Assembly (NCBI GenBank): GCA_036365145.1
Contig: JAEOAD010001279.1
Location: 17,651-81,650 of the forward strand
DNA: 64,000 nt
Direction of reading: 5' to 3'
Source: Orientallactaga sibirica
Taxonomy: Eukaryota; Chordata; Mammalia; Rodentia; Dipodidae
Numbering within the stretch: position 1 is the stretch's first letter; every line of letters starts with the position of its first letter. The notes under the pieces were generated by a model, which was not told where the DNA came from, ran no database searches, and worked only from the letters and a program-made list of their open reading frames with translations. Positions 11,331 through 20,230 of this stretch are shown here, piece after piece. The position numbers were made by a program, and so were the translations under genes.

Positions 11331-11470
11331 TGAACAGCAAAATTTTCAGGTTCAGCAAGAGACTATTTCTGGAAATGAGGTAAAGAGTGGTACAGGAGGA
11401 CACTCAACGTCGTTCTCTGGCCTGTGCATGTGTGTTCACAATGCGCACATATCAGTACATACATGTTCAT

Positions 11471-11473
<3 letters not shown>
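11331..11473. other. no feature seen
   Basis: Short spacer. Confidence 0.4.

Positions 11474-11507
<34 letters not shown>
11474..11507. repeat. (CA)n microsatellite
   Basis: Pure dinucleotide run. Confidence 0.9.
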
Positions 11508-11509
<2 letters not shown>

Positions 11510-11794
11510 CCATTTCAGAAAGAAGTGATCCCACTCCTTAGAAGAGAGCTGAAGAGCAGAGGCCCTTAGCTGAGGCAATGGGAACGTCCACTGAGCTCTG
11601 TGCTGCACGTGCAAACGTCCAGACCTCTTGGAGAGACTCTGCTCCCCGATGCCGTGCACACAAGGCAGGCTGGACATCTCACGCCCTGAACAGTCTGTGA
11701 TCCTTGGACACCCTCAGGAGATTTGCTCTGGACTGCCCGATACCCAACCCAGGGTACCCAAATCTTCCACTTCCTCTGGTGAAGTGGTACAGGG

Positions 11795-11925
11795 AGGTCG
11801 GGAATAGTTGTGCAAACCTGTCATACCAGCATCTGCAGGGGCAAAGGAAGAAGATCAGAAGTCCAAGGTCATCCTTCCATACACACAAATTTGAGCTAGC
11901 CTGGGCTACATGCGACTCTGAATTA
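11795..11925 (+). repeat. old B1-related SINE
   Basis: Order of motifs (CAAACCTGTCATACCAGC, AGTCCAAGGTCATCCTTC, TTGAGCTAGCCTGGGCTACA) follows the B1/proto-B1 layout. Confidence 0.55.
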
Positions 11926-11952
11926 ATAACAAACCTTTAAAGCAAAAATACA

Positions 11953-12101
11953 AAGCCGGACGTGGTGGCGCATGCCTTTAATCCCAGTATTTGGGAGGCA
12001 GAGGTAGGAGGATCACCATGAGTTCGAGGCTACCCTGAGACTACATAGTTAATTCTATGTCATCCTGGACCAGAGTGAGACCCTACCTCGGAAAAAAAAA
12101 G
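11953..12101 (+). repeat. B1 SINE (7SL-derived), representative copy
   Basis: Typical order: GCCGGACGTGGTGGCGCATG pol III A-box region, GAGTTCGAGGC B-box, AGACTACATAGT, a GAGTGAGACCCTACCTCG end and an A tail. AAGCAAAAATACAAA is duplicated on both sides. Confidence 0.92.
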
Positions 12102-12130
12102 AAGCAAAAATACAAATCCAACAAAAGGTT

Positions 12131-12330
12131 CTGGAGAGATTGCTTATCAGTTATGGTGCTGCTTGCAAAGCCCACCGCACAACCTTGTGTCAACTCCCCA
12201 GCACCCACATAAACCAGATGCACAGGGTGCTGCATGGATGTGGTGTTTCTTTGCAGTAGCAGGAGGTCCTGGCATGCCCATGCTCTCTTCTCTCTCTCTC
12301 CATGCCAATAAATAAATTAAATATGGAAAA
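12131..12330 (+). repeat. tRNA-derived SINE
   Basis: Diverged head (TTCTGGAGAGATTGCTTATC) with a complete body and tail. Confidence 0.8.
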
Positions 12331-12881
12331 ATACAACAAAAATGAATGTAAGGAACATTAATCACCTGGGTCTCACTGGAAGAAAGCTTGTCTACTATGC
12401 AGACGACCTTGTTTCATCACCAGTGCTACAAAGTGATGAAAAGAAATCATGCTCCACTGCAGAGATTATATGGAGGAAACACACACCTATAGGAAACTTT
12501 TCACTCACTTGGTTTGAGTCTGCACTGACGTCATCGGACAATGTCCACTGGAACCCTGTCCAGCCACTTTTGCCTAGTGTGGTTCTCATCTCTTCTGCCC
12601 ATCACTCTACGGCAGCCACTAGGGGCGCTGTGCGAGCATGGCCCACCCAGCTTTTCCCTGCTCAGCACTCTTCTTGTTCCTCTCTCTCTATGTTCTTTTC
12701 AGACGCCCACGACTTGGCTCCTTGCCTCCCCAGGACTGTTCTCCTGACCTCAGGCCTATTCTGTCCGAAATCCCAAGCTCGTCTCACTCACACGCCTTAT
12801 TCTTCCCTCAGTGTTATTCAGGCTTGAAAGGTCTAGGCAACTCCTAACAGAGAAAATACATTTTCCTTCTTTTTTTCTTTC
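12331..12881. other. unassigned sequence
   Basis: Overlapping plus frames (12342-12847) share the interval in three phases without recognisable motifs, so no gene is called. Confidence 0.4.
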
Positions 12882-13093
12882 CACTTTGTTTTTATTTATT
12901 TATCTGCCAGGAGAGAGGAAGAGGAAGAAAGACCAAGAGAGAGGGAAAGAGAAAAGATAGCGTGACAGTAAACAAACTCCAGATGCATGTGCCACACTGT
13001 GCACCTGGCTTTACGTGGGTACTGGAAAATCAAACCTGGGTTGTTCGGCTTTGCAGGAAAGCACCTTAACCACTGAGCGATTTCTCCAGCCCC
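12882..13093 (-). repeat. tRNA-derived SINE
   Basis: Reverse copy ending at TTTCTCCAGCCCC. Confidence 0.85.
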
Positions 13094-13129
13094 TTTCCAC
13101 ATTTTTTAATCAAAAAGAAAAGTCACTTC

Positions 13130-13515
13130 ATGGGCTGAGAAGAGGATTCTGCAGTTAAAGGTACTTGATTGCAGGGTGGAGAGATGTTTTAGTGGGCAAG
13201 TTCTTGCTTTTGAAGCCTAAGGATGCCAGGTTCAATTCCCCCATACCCATGTAAGCCAAATGCACAAAGTGGCACATGCATCTGGAGTTCATTTGCAGTG
13301 GCATGAGGCTCTGGTGCACCTATTCTTTCTCTATCTGCCTCTTCCCCTCTCTGTCTTAAATTGATTAATTAATTAATTAATTAAATTTAAAACAGGTACT
13401 TATTTGCAAAGTCTGCCATCACAGGTTGAATACCCTAACTATCCACATAAAGGGGATGCAAAAACCCTGGCATATCTGGTGCTTTTTTGCAGTGGTGAGG
13501 GGCTGTAACATGTAT

Positions 13516-13564
<49 letters not shown>

Positions 13565-13575
13565 ACATGCAAATA
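13130..13575 (+). repeat. nested SINE pair
   Basis: An outer SINE (13130-13168 and 13396-13575) is split by an inner full-length SINE (13169-13392). GGTACTTGATTGCA before and GGTACTTATTTGCA after are the target duplication. The outer copy ends in a (CA)n run at 13517-13561. Confidence 0.8.
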
Positions 13576-13677
13576 AAAAGAAAAACCACTTCATTAAAAG
13601 TCAGACATAGTTTCAAAGAGCTCTTATCCAAGAGAGAAAGACAGGCAGCTGGACCAAGAGTTTAAAAACAGCCTGAG

Positions 13678-13884
13678 GGATGGAGAGATGGCTTAATGGT
13701 AAAGGCACTTGCCTGAAAAGCTTAAGGACCTAAGTTTGATTCCCCAGTACCCATGTAAAGCCAGATGCACAATGTGGCACATACATCTGGAGTTCGTTTG
13801 CAGTGCCTAGAGGTCCTGGTGTGCCAATTCTATCTGCCTCTCTATATCTGTTTGCTTGTAAATAAATTTAAAATATTTGAAAAA
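13678..13884 (+). repeat. tRNA-derived SINE
   Basis: Complete copy, head GGATGGAGAGATGGCTTAAT. Confidence 0.85.
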
Positions 13885-13906
13885 AATAATAACCAGCTTG
13901 AACAGC

Positions 13907-14060
13907 CAGGCATAGTGGTGCATGCCTTTAATCCCAGCACTTGAGAGGCAGAGGTAGGAGGATTGCCATGAGTTCAAGATGACCCTGAGAATACAGAGTG
14001 AATTCTGGGTCAGCCTGAGCTAGAGCGAGACCCTACCTTGAAAAACAAAACAAACTAACA
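13907..14060 (+). repeat. B1 SINE
   Basis: Complete, with an AAAAACAAAACAAAC tail. Confidence 0.9.
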
Positions 14061-14322
14061 AACAAAAAGCTCCTTGAGACGATGAATTTAAAAATAACTA
14101 ATTTATGATATTGAAAGTCACTTGAAAAAATACAACTCTATCGTTTTTGAACATATGGCATTATAAAGCAACATATCTTTTTTGATAATTAAGCTTTTTT
14201 CCTCCTATAGAAGAAATGAGACAGGAAATTAAATGTTAAGGCAGTGTTAATCGGTTAATAGAGTACAGTCAGGGGTGTTGGCTAACAGCACATTTCACAG
14301 GGATTATTAAAAAGGGAACAAT

Positions 14323-14470
14323 AGGCCAAGTGTGTTGGAGCATGACTTTAATCCCAGCACTCAGGAAGCAGAGGACGAAGCATTGCTATGAGTTCGAGGT
14401 TAGACTACAGAGTGAGTTCCAGGTCAGCTTGGGCTAGAGTGAGACCTTACCTCGAAAAACAAACAAAAAA
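14323..14470 (+). repeat. B1 SINE, diverged, short internal deletion
   Basis: AAAAGGGAACA duplicated at both ends. Confidence 0.85.
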
Positions 14471-14599
14471 GGGAACATTAAATTAAAAGGAAAAAAAAAG
14501 CAAGTTAATGAATTGTGCTAAATAGTGGCACAGGCTTGCATTTTAATAATGTTTCTGGAAAGGAAATGCTCTTTTAATCAAACTACAAATTTTAGGAAC

Positions 14600-14756
14600 A
14601 GTTTATTTATTTATTAGCATGTGTGTGGGCATGCCACATCTCTTGCCACTGCAGATAGGTGCCAGTCTGGTTCTACATGGGTGGCTGGGGATTAAAACCA
14701 TGGCAGGTGGCTTTGCAATTAAGTGTCTTTAACTGCCGGGCCATCACCCAAATCCC
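14600..14756 (-). repeat. tRNA-derived SINE, old
   Basis: TTTATTTATTTATTAGCATG start and TTAACTGCCGGGCCATCACC end mark a diverged reverse copy. Confidence 0.6.
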
Positions 14757-14858
14757 TGTAAATTTATTTTAAATGTACTATGTAAAGCACAAAATGAGTG
14801 TTTAGGAAATCATAGAAAATTCTTGAGTTATAATTTTATCCAAAATTCATAAACAAAT

Positions 14859-15335
14859 GTCTGCTGCTGGCTCACAGCCCCAAACAGCCTTTTCTGTATG
14901 ACTGTGCTTCGGTGAGGTGGACTCCACCTCGTTCATATATGTGTATCACCGCATTGTCTGCTGCTGGCTCACAGCCCCAAACAGCCCTTTCTGTGTGACT
15001 GTGCTTCAGTGAGGTGGACTCTACCTCGTTCATATCTGTCTGTCACCGCATTGTCTGCTGCTGGCTACTGCCCCAAACAACCCTTTTCTGTATGACTGTG
15101 CTTCAGTGAGGTGGACTCTACCTCATTCATATCTGTTTCTCACCATTGTCTGCTGCTGGCTCACAGCCCCAAACAGCCCTTTCTGTGTGACTGTCCTTCA
15201 GTGAGGTGGACTCTACCTCGTTCATATCTGTGTGTCACCGCATTGTCTGCTCCTGGCTCACAGCCCCAAACAGCCCTTTCTGTATGACTGTCCTTCAGTG
15301 AGGTGGGCTCTACCTCATTAATATCTGTGTCATCT
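14859..15335. repeat. 96-bp tandem repeat, five copies
   Basis: Units start with TGTCTGCTGCTGGCTCACAG at 14859, 14955, 15052, 15147 and 15244 (spacing 95-97). They carry CCCCAAACAGCC, TGACTGTGCTTCAGTGAGGT and ACTCTACCTCGTTCATAT. Divergence between copies is low. Confidence 0.92.
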
Positions 15336-15990
15336 CTGATTGGATAGTTCTTCCCCTCCTACTTCTGATTGGATGGTTCTCTTTGTCATCTCTGATTGGA
15401 CAGTTCTTCCCTTCCTACTTTGGATTGGATGGTTCTCCCTGTCATTTCTGACTTGACAGCTCTTCCTCTCCTACTTCTGACTGGATGGTTCTCCCTGTCA
15501 CCTCTGATAGGACAGCTCTTCCCCTTCCTACTTCTGATTGGACAGTTCTCCAGCTGCCTCTGGGCAGTTCTTCCCCAGCAACTCTGGAGTTTTCCCACAG
15601 GCTCCCTTGACTGGAAGTTTCTCAGGTCACCTCTGACTGGACAGTTCTTCCCCAGCAGCTCTGTGACTGGACAGTTGTGTTGTGTGAGGACAGTTCTCCC
15701 TGTGATGGACTGTTCTCACAGGACCTCAGACCCAGAGATTCTTCCCCAGAACTTCTAAGAGGACTGTTCTCCCTGATTGGACAGTTCATTGTCTCTCAGG
15801 TGAAGAGCTGTTCAATCAGAGGTGACAAGAAAAACCGTCCAATCAGAAGTAAGAGTGGAATAGCTGTCCAATCAGAGGTGACAGAACCAGCCAATCACAG
15901 GCCTGATTGCCGCGGTGTCATGGAAGTTCTCTAAACAGTGCAGAACTGTCCAGTCAGAGATGCCCGAGATCTGTCAGAGGTCACAGGGAG
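15336..15990. repeat. CCAAT-rich minisatellite with an inverted arm
   Basis: The plus strand repeats a CTGATTGGACAGTTCTTCCC / CTACTTCTGATTGGATGGTTCTCCCTGT-type unit (15336-15790). From about 15800 the same unit appears in reverse (CCAATCAGAAGTAAGAGTGG, CCAATCAGAGGTGACAGAAC), giving an imperfect inverted repeat. Almost every unit has ATTGG or its complement CCAAT. Confidence 0.8.
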
Positions 15991-16204
15991 AACTGTCCAT
16001 CAGAAGACTCTGGAGAACCATGGACTGTAGCACACAGAGGAGGCTGTGAGGTGACATCACAGTGTCGGGAGGTTGGTCTGGACCCACATCACGCATTCTT
16101 CACATCCGGGATCTGTGGCGGAGGCCTGAGACTACTCAGTCCACACCAGCCTCGGTACTGAGATGACCTGGAACCTTGTGTGCTGCTTGTGTAGCCACCA
16201 TGGT

Positions 16205-16536
16205 CTCCTGGGCTGTGGAGCTGGGCCTGCGTCCTGTCAGTCAGCTGTGTAGGGCGTGGCCTGTGGCCTGTCATCAGTTCTGTGGGGCGGGGCCAAGTTC
16301 CTTTCAGTCAGTTATGGGGGGCAGAGATCCTGTCAGTCACCTCTGTGGGGCGGGGCCAAGATCCTGTCAATCAGCTCTGTGGGGCAGGGCCAAGTTCCTA
16401 TCAGTCAGCTCTGTGGGGCAGGACTGAGATCCTTTCATTCAGCTCTGTGGGTCCTGGCCAAGATCCTGTCATTTAGCTCTGTGGGCGGGGCTGAGATCCT
16501 GTCAGTCAGCTGTGTGGGGTGGGGCCGAGATCCTAT
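16205..16536. repeat. GC-box minisatellite, about 35-bp unit
   Basis: Repeating GATCCTGTCAGTCAGCTCTG followed by TGGGGCGGGGCCAA, about nine imperfect copies. Several carry GGGGCGGGGCC, the Sp1 consensus. The array resumes at 17444 after an LTR insertion. Confidence 0.85.
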
Positions 16537-16727
16537 TGAAAGACCCAGGCCAAAGTAGCACCATGACAGGCCTCAGTCACTCTGTAGGCCACAGGGACTA
16601 GTTCCCAGAATCTAGGGATGAACAAACAGTACCAGGAAAAACCATAAACTTGCTGTGTCAGCATGACTCAACATTCTTGTGGTCCTGGGCCGGATGGCCC
16701 AATAAGATCCACGTCTCAGAGTTTTGT

Positions 16728-16868
16728 TTTTTGAGGTAGGGTCTCACTCTGGTCCAGGCTGACCTGGAATTAACTATGTATTCTCAGGGTGGCCTCGAAC
16801 TCTCGGTGATCCTCCTACCTCTGCCTCCCCAGTGCTGGGATTAAAGGCGTGTGCCACCACGCCTGGCC
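16728..16868 (-). repeat. B1 SINE inside the ERV1 LTR
   Basis: Reverse copy with a perfect 17-bp duplication, ACGTCTCAGAGTTTTGT (16711-16727 and 16869-16885). Confidence 0.93.
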
Positions 16869-17161
16869 ACGTCTCAGAGTTTTGTAAATATCAACCCAAT
16901 CAAATGAATGTAACTGCCCGCCCCAACCTGTTAAGTTGGAAATTCCCCTAGACCTAGCCCGCCAAAACCCTAAGACCAATCAGGAGCCCCCAAGTACAGT
17001 TACTGTTCAAATTAGCCAATCATGTGGTTGCGTGGGTGATAGCCCTCTCCCCTAGCTCAAACCTCAATAAAAAGCCCGCTTTTCTGCTTCTTGGGGCTCT
17101 TGGACAGATTCACTGTGTTGGTGAAGGTAAGAGACCAAGCTTAAGCCCGAATAAAGCTCTT

Positions 17162-17371
17162 TTTTTTTTTTTTAGTATTTTATTTTTCTTTATTTGAAAG
17201 AGAGAAATAGGGAGAGGGGGAATGAGCATGCCTGGGCCTCCAGCCGCTGCAAACAACTCCAGATGCGTGTGCCCCCTTGTGCATCTGGCTTATGTGGGTT
17301 CTGGGGAATCAAACCTGGGTCCTTTAGCTTCACAGGCAAGCGCCTTAAACACTAAGCCATTTCTCCAGGCC
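17162..17371 (-). repeat. tRNA-derived SINE inside the ERV1 LTR
   Basis: Reverse copy placed just after the AATAAA; AGCTCTT repeats on both sides. Confidence 0.88.
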
Positions 17372-17443
17372 AGCTCTTTGCTTTTGCATGCGTGTCCAGT
17401 CATCCTTGGTGGTCACTGGGGGCGCCGTGAACTGGGCATAACA

Positions 17444-17590
17444 CTGTCAGTCAGCTTCCTGTTCAGGGTCCATGATCCTTTGAGTAACTCCTTGGGAAGA
17501 TCTGATGTCAGTCACTCAGCTCATCCATGTAGGGGCCTGCTACCTGTCTCCAGGTATTCTGTGGGTGGTGCATTGGCAACCTGAGGGTTG
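17444..17590. other. continuation of the GC-box array and transition sequence
   Basis: CTGTCAGTCAGCTTCCTGTT continues the 35-bp motif after the LTR, then grades into the next minisatellite. Confidence 0.6.
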
Positions 17591-18345
17591 TCAATCAGGC
17601 ACTTGGTGGGTGGGGCGTGCACCCTGATTCCTGTGGATCAGGTACAGGGTAGATAGGGTGTGGACACCCCTGATTCCTGTCAATCAGGTACTCAGTGGGT
17701 GGGGTGTCAGCACCCTGAGTCCTGTCAACCAGGTACCATGTGGGTCAGGGCCAACACCCCTGATTCCTCTCAATAAGGTATTAGGTGTGTGGGGCATCAG
17801 CACCCTGAGTCCTGTCAATCAGTTACTATATGGACCAGGGAAAACATCCCTGATTCCTGTCATTAGGTATTAGGTGTGCAGGGACATGGGCACCCTGAGT
17901 GCTGTCAATCAGGTATTCAGTGGGCGGGGCATCGGTACCCTAAGTGCTGTCAATCAGTACTATGTGATCTAGGTGTGGAAACCCCTGAGTGCTGTCAACC
18001 AGGTACTCAGTGGACAGGGCATCAGCACCCTGAGTACTGCCAATAAGTACTTGGTGGGGGGAGGGGAGGAAAATATCATGCATTTTTTTGTATGTAAGTA
18101 TAGAAGTTGTCAATATATATATGTATATTAAAATTAAAAAAGAATAAACATTTCTATAACTAAAAAAAATAAGAGTGGGGGAGGGTCAATAACAATTCAA
18201 GATATTCTGAAGAAGAAAAAACAATAAGTACTTGGTGGGCAGGCGTGGGCACCCTGAGTGCTGTCAACCAGGTACTCGATGGGCAGGACAGAGCATTGGC
18301 ACCTTCATCCCTGTCAGTCAGCAGGTTCTGTCAGTCATGTGAGTG
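17591..18345. repeat. TGTCAATCAGGTA minisatellite, about 53-bp unit
   Basis: Units of the type CACCCTGAGTCCTGTCAATC then AGGTACTCAGTGGGTGGGGC recur about twelve times (17591-18058). They resume at 18232-18345 after a LINE-1 fragment. Confidence 0.85.
18059..18231 (+). mobile_element. LINE-1 3'-end fragment inserted in the minisatellite
   Basis: GGAGGGGAGGAAAATATCATG and AAGTATAGAAGTTGTCAATA match the end of the LINE-1 at 54770-54840. It is flanked by an 18-bp duplication CAATAAGTACTTGGTGGG (18041-18058 and 18232-18249). Confidence 0.88.
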
Positions 18346-18479
18346 GCAGGCTGGTTGGAGAGCTGAGGCCATGCCCAGGAAGGGTCCTTGGAGCATAGCC
18401 AAGGGTGCAGGAAGCCAGGCTGTGGGGGAGGGGTGGCGGGGTGGGAGGAGATGGTGGAGGCTGGGCTTGCAGAGACCTT
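18346..18479. other. no feature seen
   Basis: GC-rich linker between two minisatellites. Confidence 0.4.
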
Positions 18480-18965
18480 AAGTGGAGGAGAGACCACAGG
18501 CAGAAGACAGACCTCAGGGGGCAGCCGGGCCTTTAATCCCAGCACTCGAGAGGCAGAGGTAGGAGGACTGCTGTGAGTTTGAGGCCACCTTGAGACTACA
18601 GAGTAAATTCCAGGTCAGCCTAGGTAGAGTGAGACCCTATCTCGCAAAAGAAAGAAAGAGGGAGGGAGGGAGGGAGGGAGGGAAAAAGAAGAAAGGAAAG
18701 AAGGAAGGAAGGAAGACCTCAGGGGAGGGGAGACCTCACGATGAGGAGAGACTTCAGGGGAAAGAGAGACCTCAGACAGAGGAGAGACTTCAGACGAAGG
18801 GGAGACCTCAAGCAGAGGAAAGACCTCAGGCGGAGGGGAGACATGGGTGGAAGGGAGACATCAGGTGGAGGAAAACCCTCAGGACTAGGAAAGATCTCAG
18901 GGGAAGGAGAGACCTCAGGCATATGGGAGGCCTCAGGAGGTGGTGTGGAGACTGCTGAGGACAAA
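18480..18965. repeat. GAGACCTCAGG minisatellite, split by a B1
   Basis: Roughly 18-24-bp units around GGAGAGACCTCAGGC. The open frames across it on both strands reflect the lack of stops in the repeat. Confidence 0.85.
18521..18645 (+). repeat. B1 SINE with GGAGG/GGAAG tail
   Basis: GACCTCAGGGG flanks both sides; the A tail has turned into (GGGA)n/(GGAA)n at 18646-18712. Confidence 0.88.
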
Positions 18966-20182
18966 AATAAGGACCTCAGGGCTCACAGCAGGAACGGCTG
19001 TGTATGGAGGCCACACCAGACACCAGGGCTCCATCCAGGGGGAGTGACTTGGCTGGAGGCTCCAGGCTCCAGAGGAGAAAGAAAGCAGGGGGTGGGACCA
19101 GGCAGAGACTCCATGGAGGTCTCAGGGCTGAGGTGCGGTCATGGACATGATGGACAAGAACACACTGCCCAGGGAGAACCCCACAGTGGACACGTGACTC
19201 TGGTTCCTGCCTGGGCAGAGCTCCTGGATGACACAAGGAGGGACACTGACAGAGGAACACCTGATCCTGCGGTCACCTTAGGGAATAGGAAGGACAGGGA
19301 CCATCACCCTTCTAAAGACAAGAACAGGCCTCGGGCCAGAAACTGAGGCACAGAGTTGAACAGAGAACGGGGAGGAGAACACAGCCATGCCTGAGTCTTG
19401 GTGACATGGACACAGGAGACCTTGCTCTCCATAGTCCTGGGACAGGACATGGACGTGGACACCACTGACTCCATCACCTGTCAGCACGCGGATGACTAAG
19501 TGACAGGAGAAAAGGGTGGAAGTGACAGAGCTCAGGAGGGACATGTCACAGTCTCAAGGGACTGCACTCAGGATGAACACAGGCCCATCCACGCTGTACC
19601 CCACTCTCTCCTTCCACACCTGCTCCACTCAGTACATTGAACACAGATTCTGGAAGGTTCTCAAGCCCACTCTTTATGTCCTCCATCAAATTTTAGAAGG
19701 AAAAAATTCTCTTTGATTGACCTCCCCAATGTCTTACATCAAGAACTTGAATGAAAATTAGATGCTTGTGTCCAGCAGGGAAGTGAAATGTGCATGGGCT
19801 GCAGGAGGAGGGGGTTTGGGTGGACACACAGGACACAGCAAAGAAAGCATCTGGCTGTGGGGGGTGAAATCACCTCCCCAGTGGTCCTCGGGACAGGATA
19901 TGGATGTGGTCATGTCTGACAACACAGACAACTTCAACAACTTGCTGAAAGAAAATTCAGGTTTCTGAGTCACAGTGAGAGACACGAAGCCATCTTCTGT
20001 CCTTTAGTCCCACAAGGCAGCTGTGTCACACTACAGAACAAGAGTCAGGAACATTCTCAGGACAGTTGGATGAAGACAGCACCCCCACAATACACCTCTC
20101 CCTCACAGGTCCAAACTCTGAGAGGTCCTGACACAGTTCTGTCCCTTCTGCCTCTTTCCAATTCCGGCCATTGGGATGTCAC
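18966..20182. other. 3' flank and 3' untranslated part of the class I gene
   Basis: On the minus strand, the stretch below the stop (GTGTGACACAGCTGCCTTGT near 20030) matches the conserved class I 3' UTR phrase known from HLA genes. No canonical AATAAA is obvious; a CATAAA variant occurs near 19675. Confidence 0.6.
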
Positions 20183-20186
20183 CTTT

Positions 20187-20230
20187 TCAAGCTGTGAGAG
20201 ACACATCAGAGCTCCTGGCACTGTCCTTGC
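20187..20230 (-). CDS. class I exon 7 (cytoplasmic tail, stop)
   Basis: Encodes [13 protein letters not shown] then TGA. The exon proper would run to 20183 (48 bp, the usual length, followed by GTGACA). HLA-A continues with Cys-Lys-Val at this point; here the Cys codon TGT reads TGA. The Ser/Asp phosphorylation-type motif SDVSLTA is kept. Confidence 0.9.

Larger units (their letters stand above)
16537..17443 (+). mobile_element. solo LTR of an ERV1 (gammaretrovirus-like) element
   Basis: Begins TGAAAGACCCAGGCC, like MLV-type LTRs, and ends GAACTGGGCATAACA. Inside are CCAAT motifs (ACCAATCAGGAG, AGCCAATCATG), an AATAAAAAG TATA-like element and an AATAAAGCTCTT polyadenylation signal. It sits in the minisatellite between CTAT and CTGT, an imperfect 4-bp duplication of the array motif CTGT. 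A B1 and a SINE are inserted in it. No internal region follows. Confidence 0.78.

Noticed and set aside
18741..19346. 201-codon plus-strand open frame
   Set aside because: Its first half is the GAGACCTCAGG minisatellite and the rest is class I 3' flank on the other strand.
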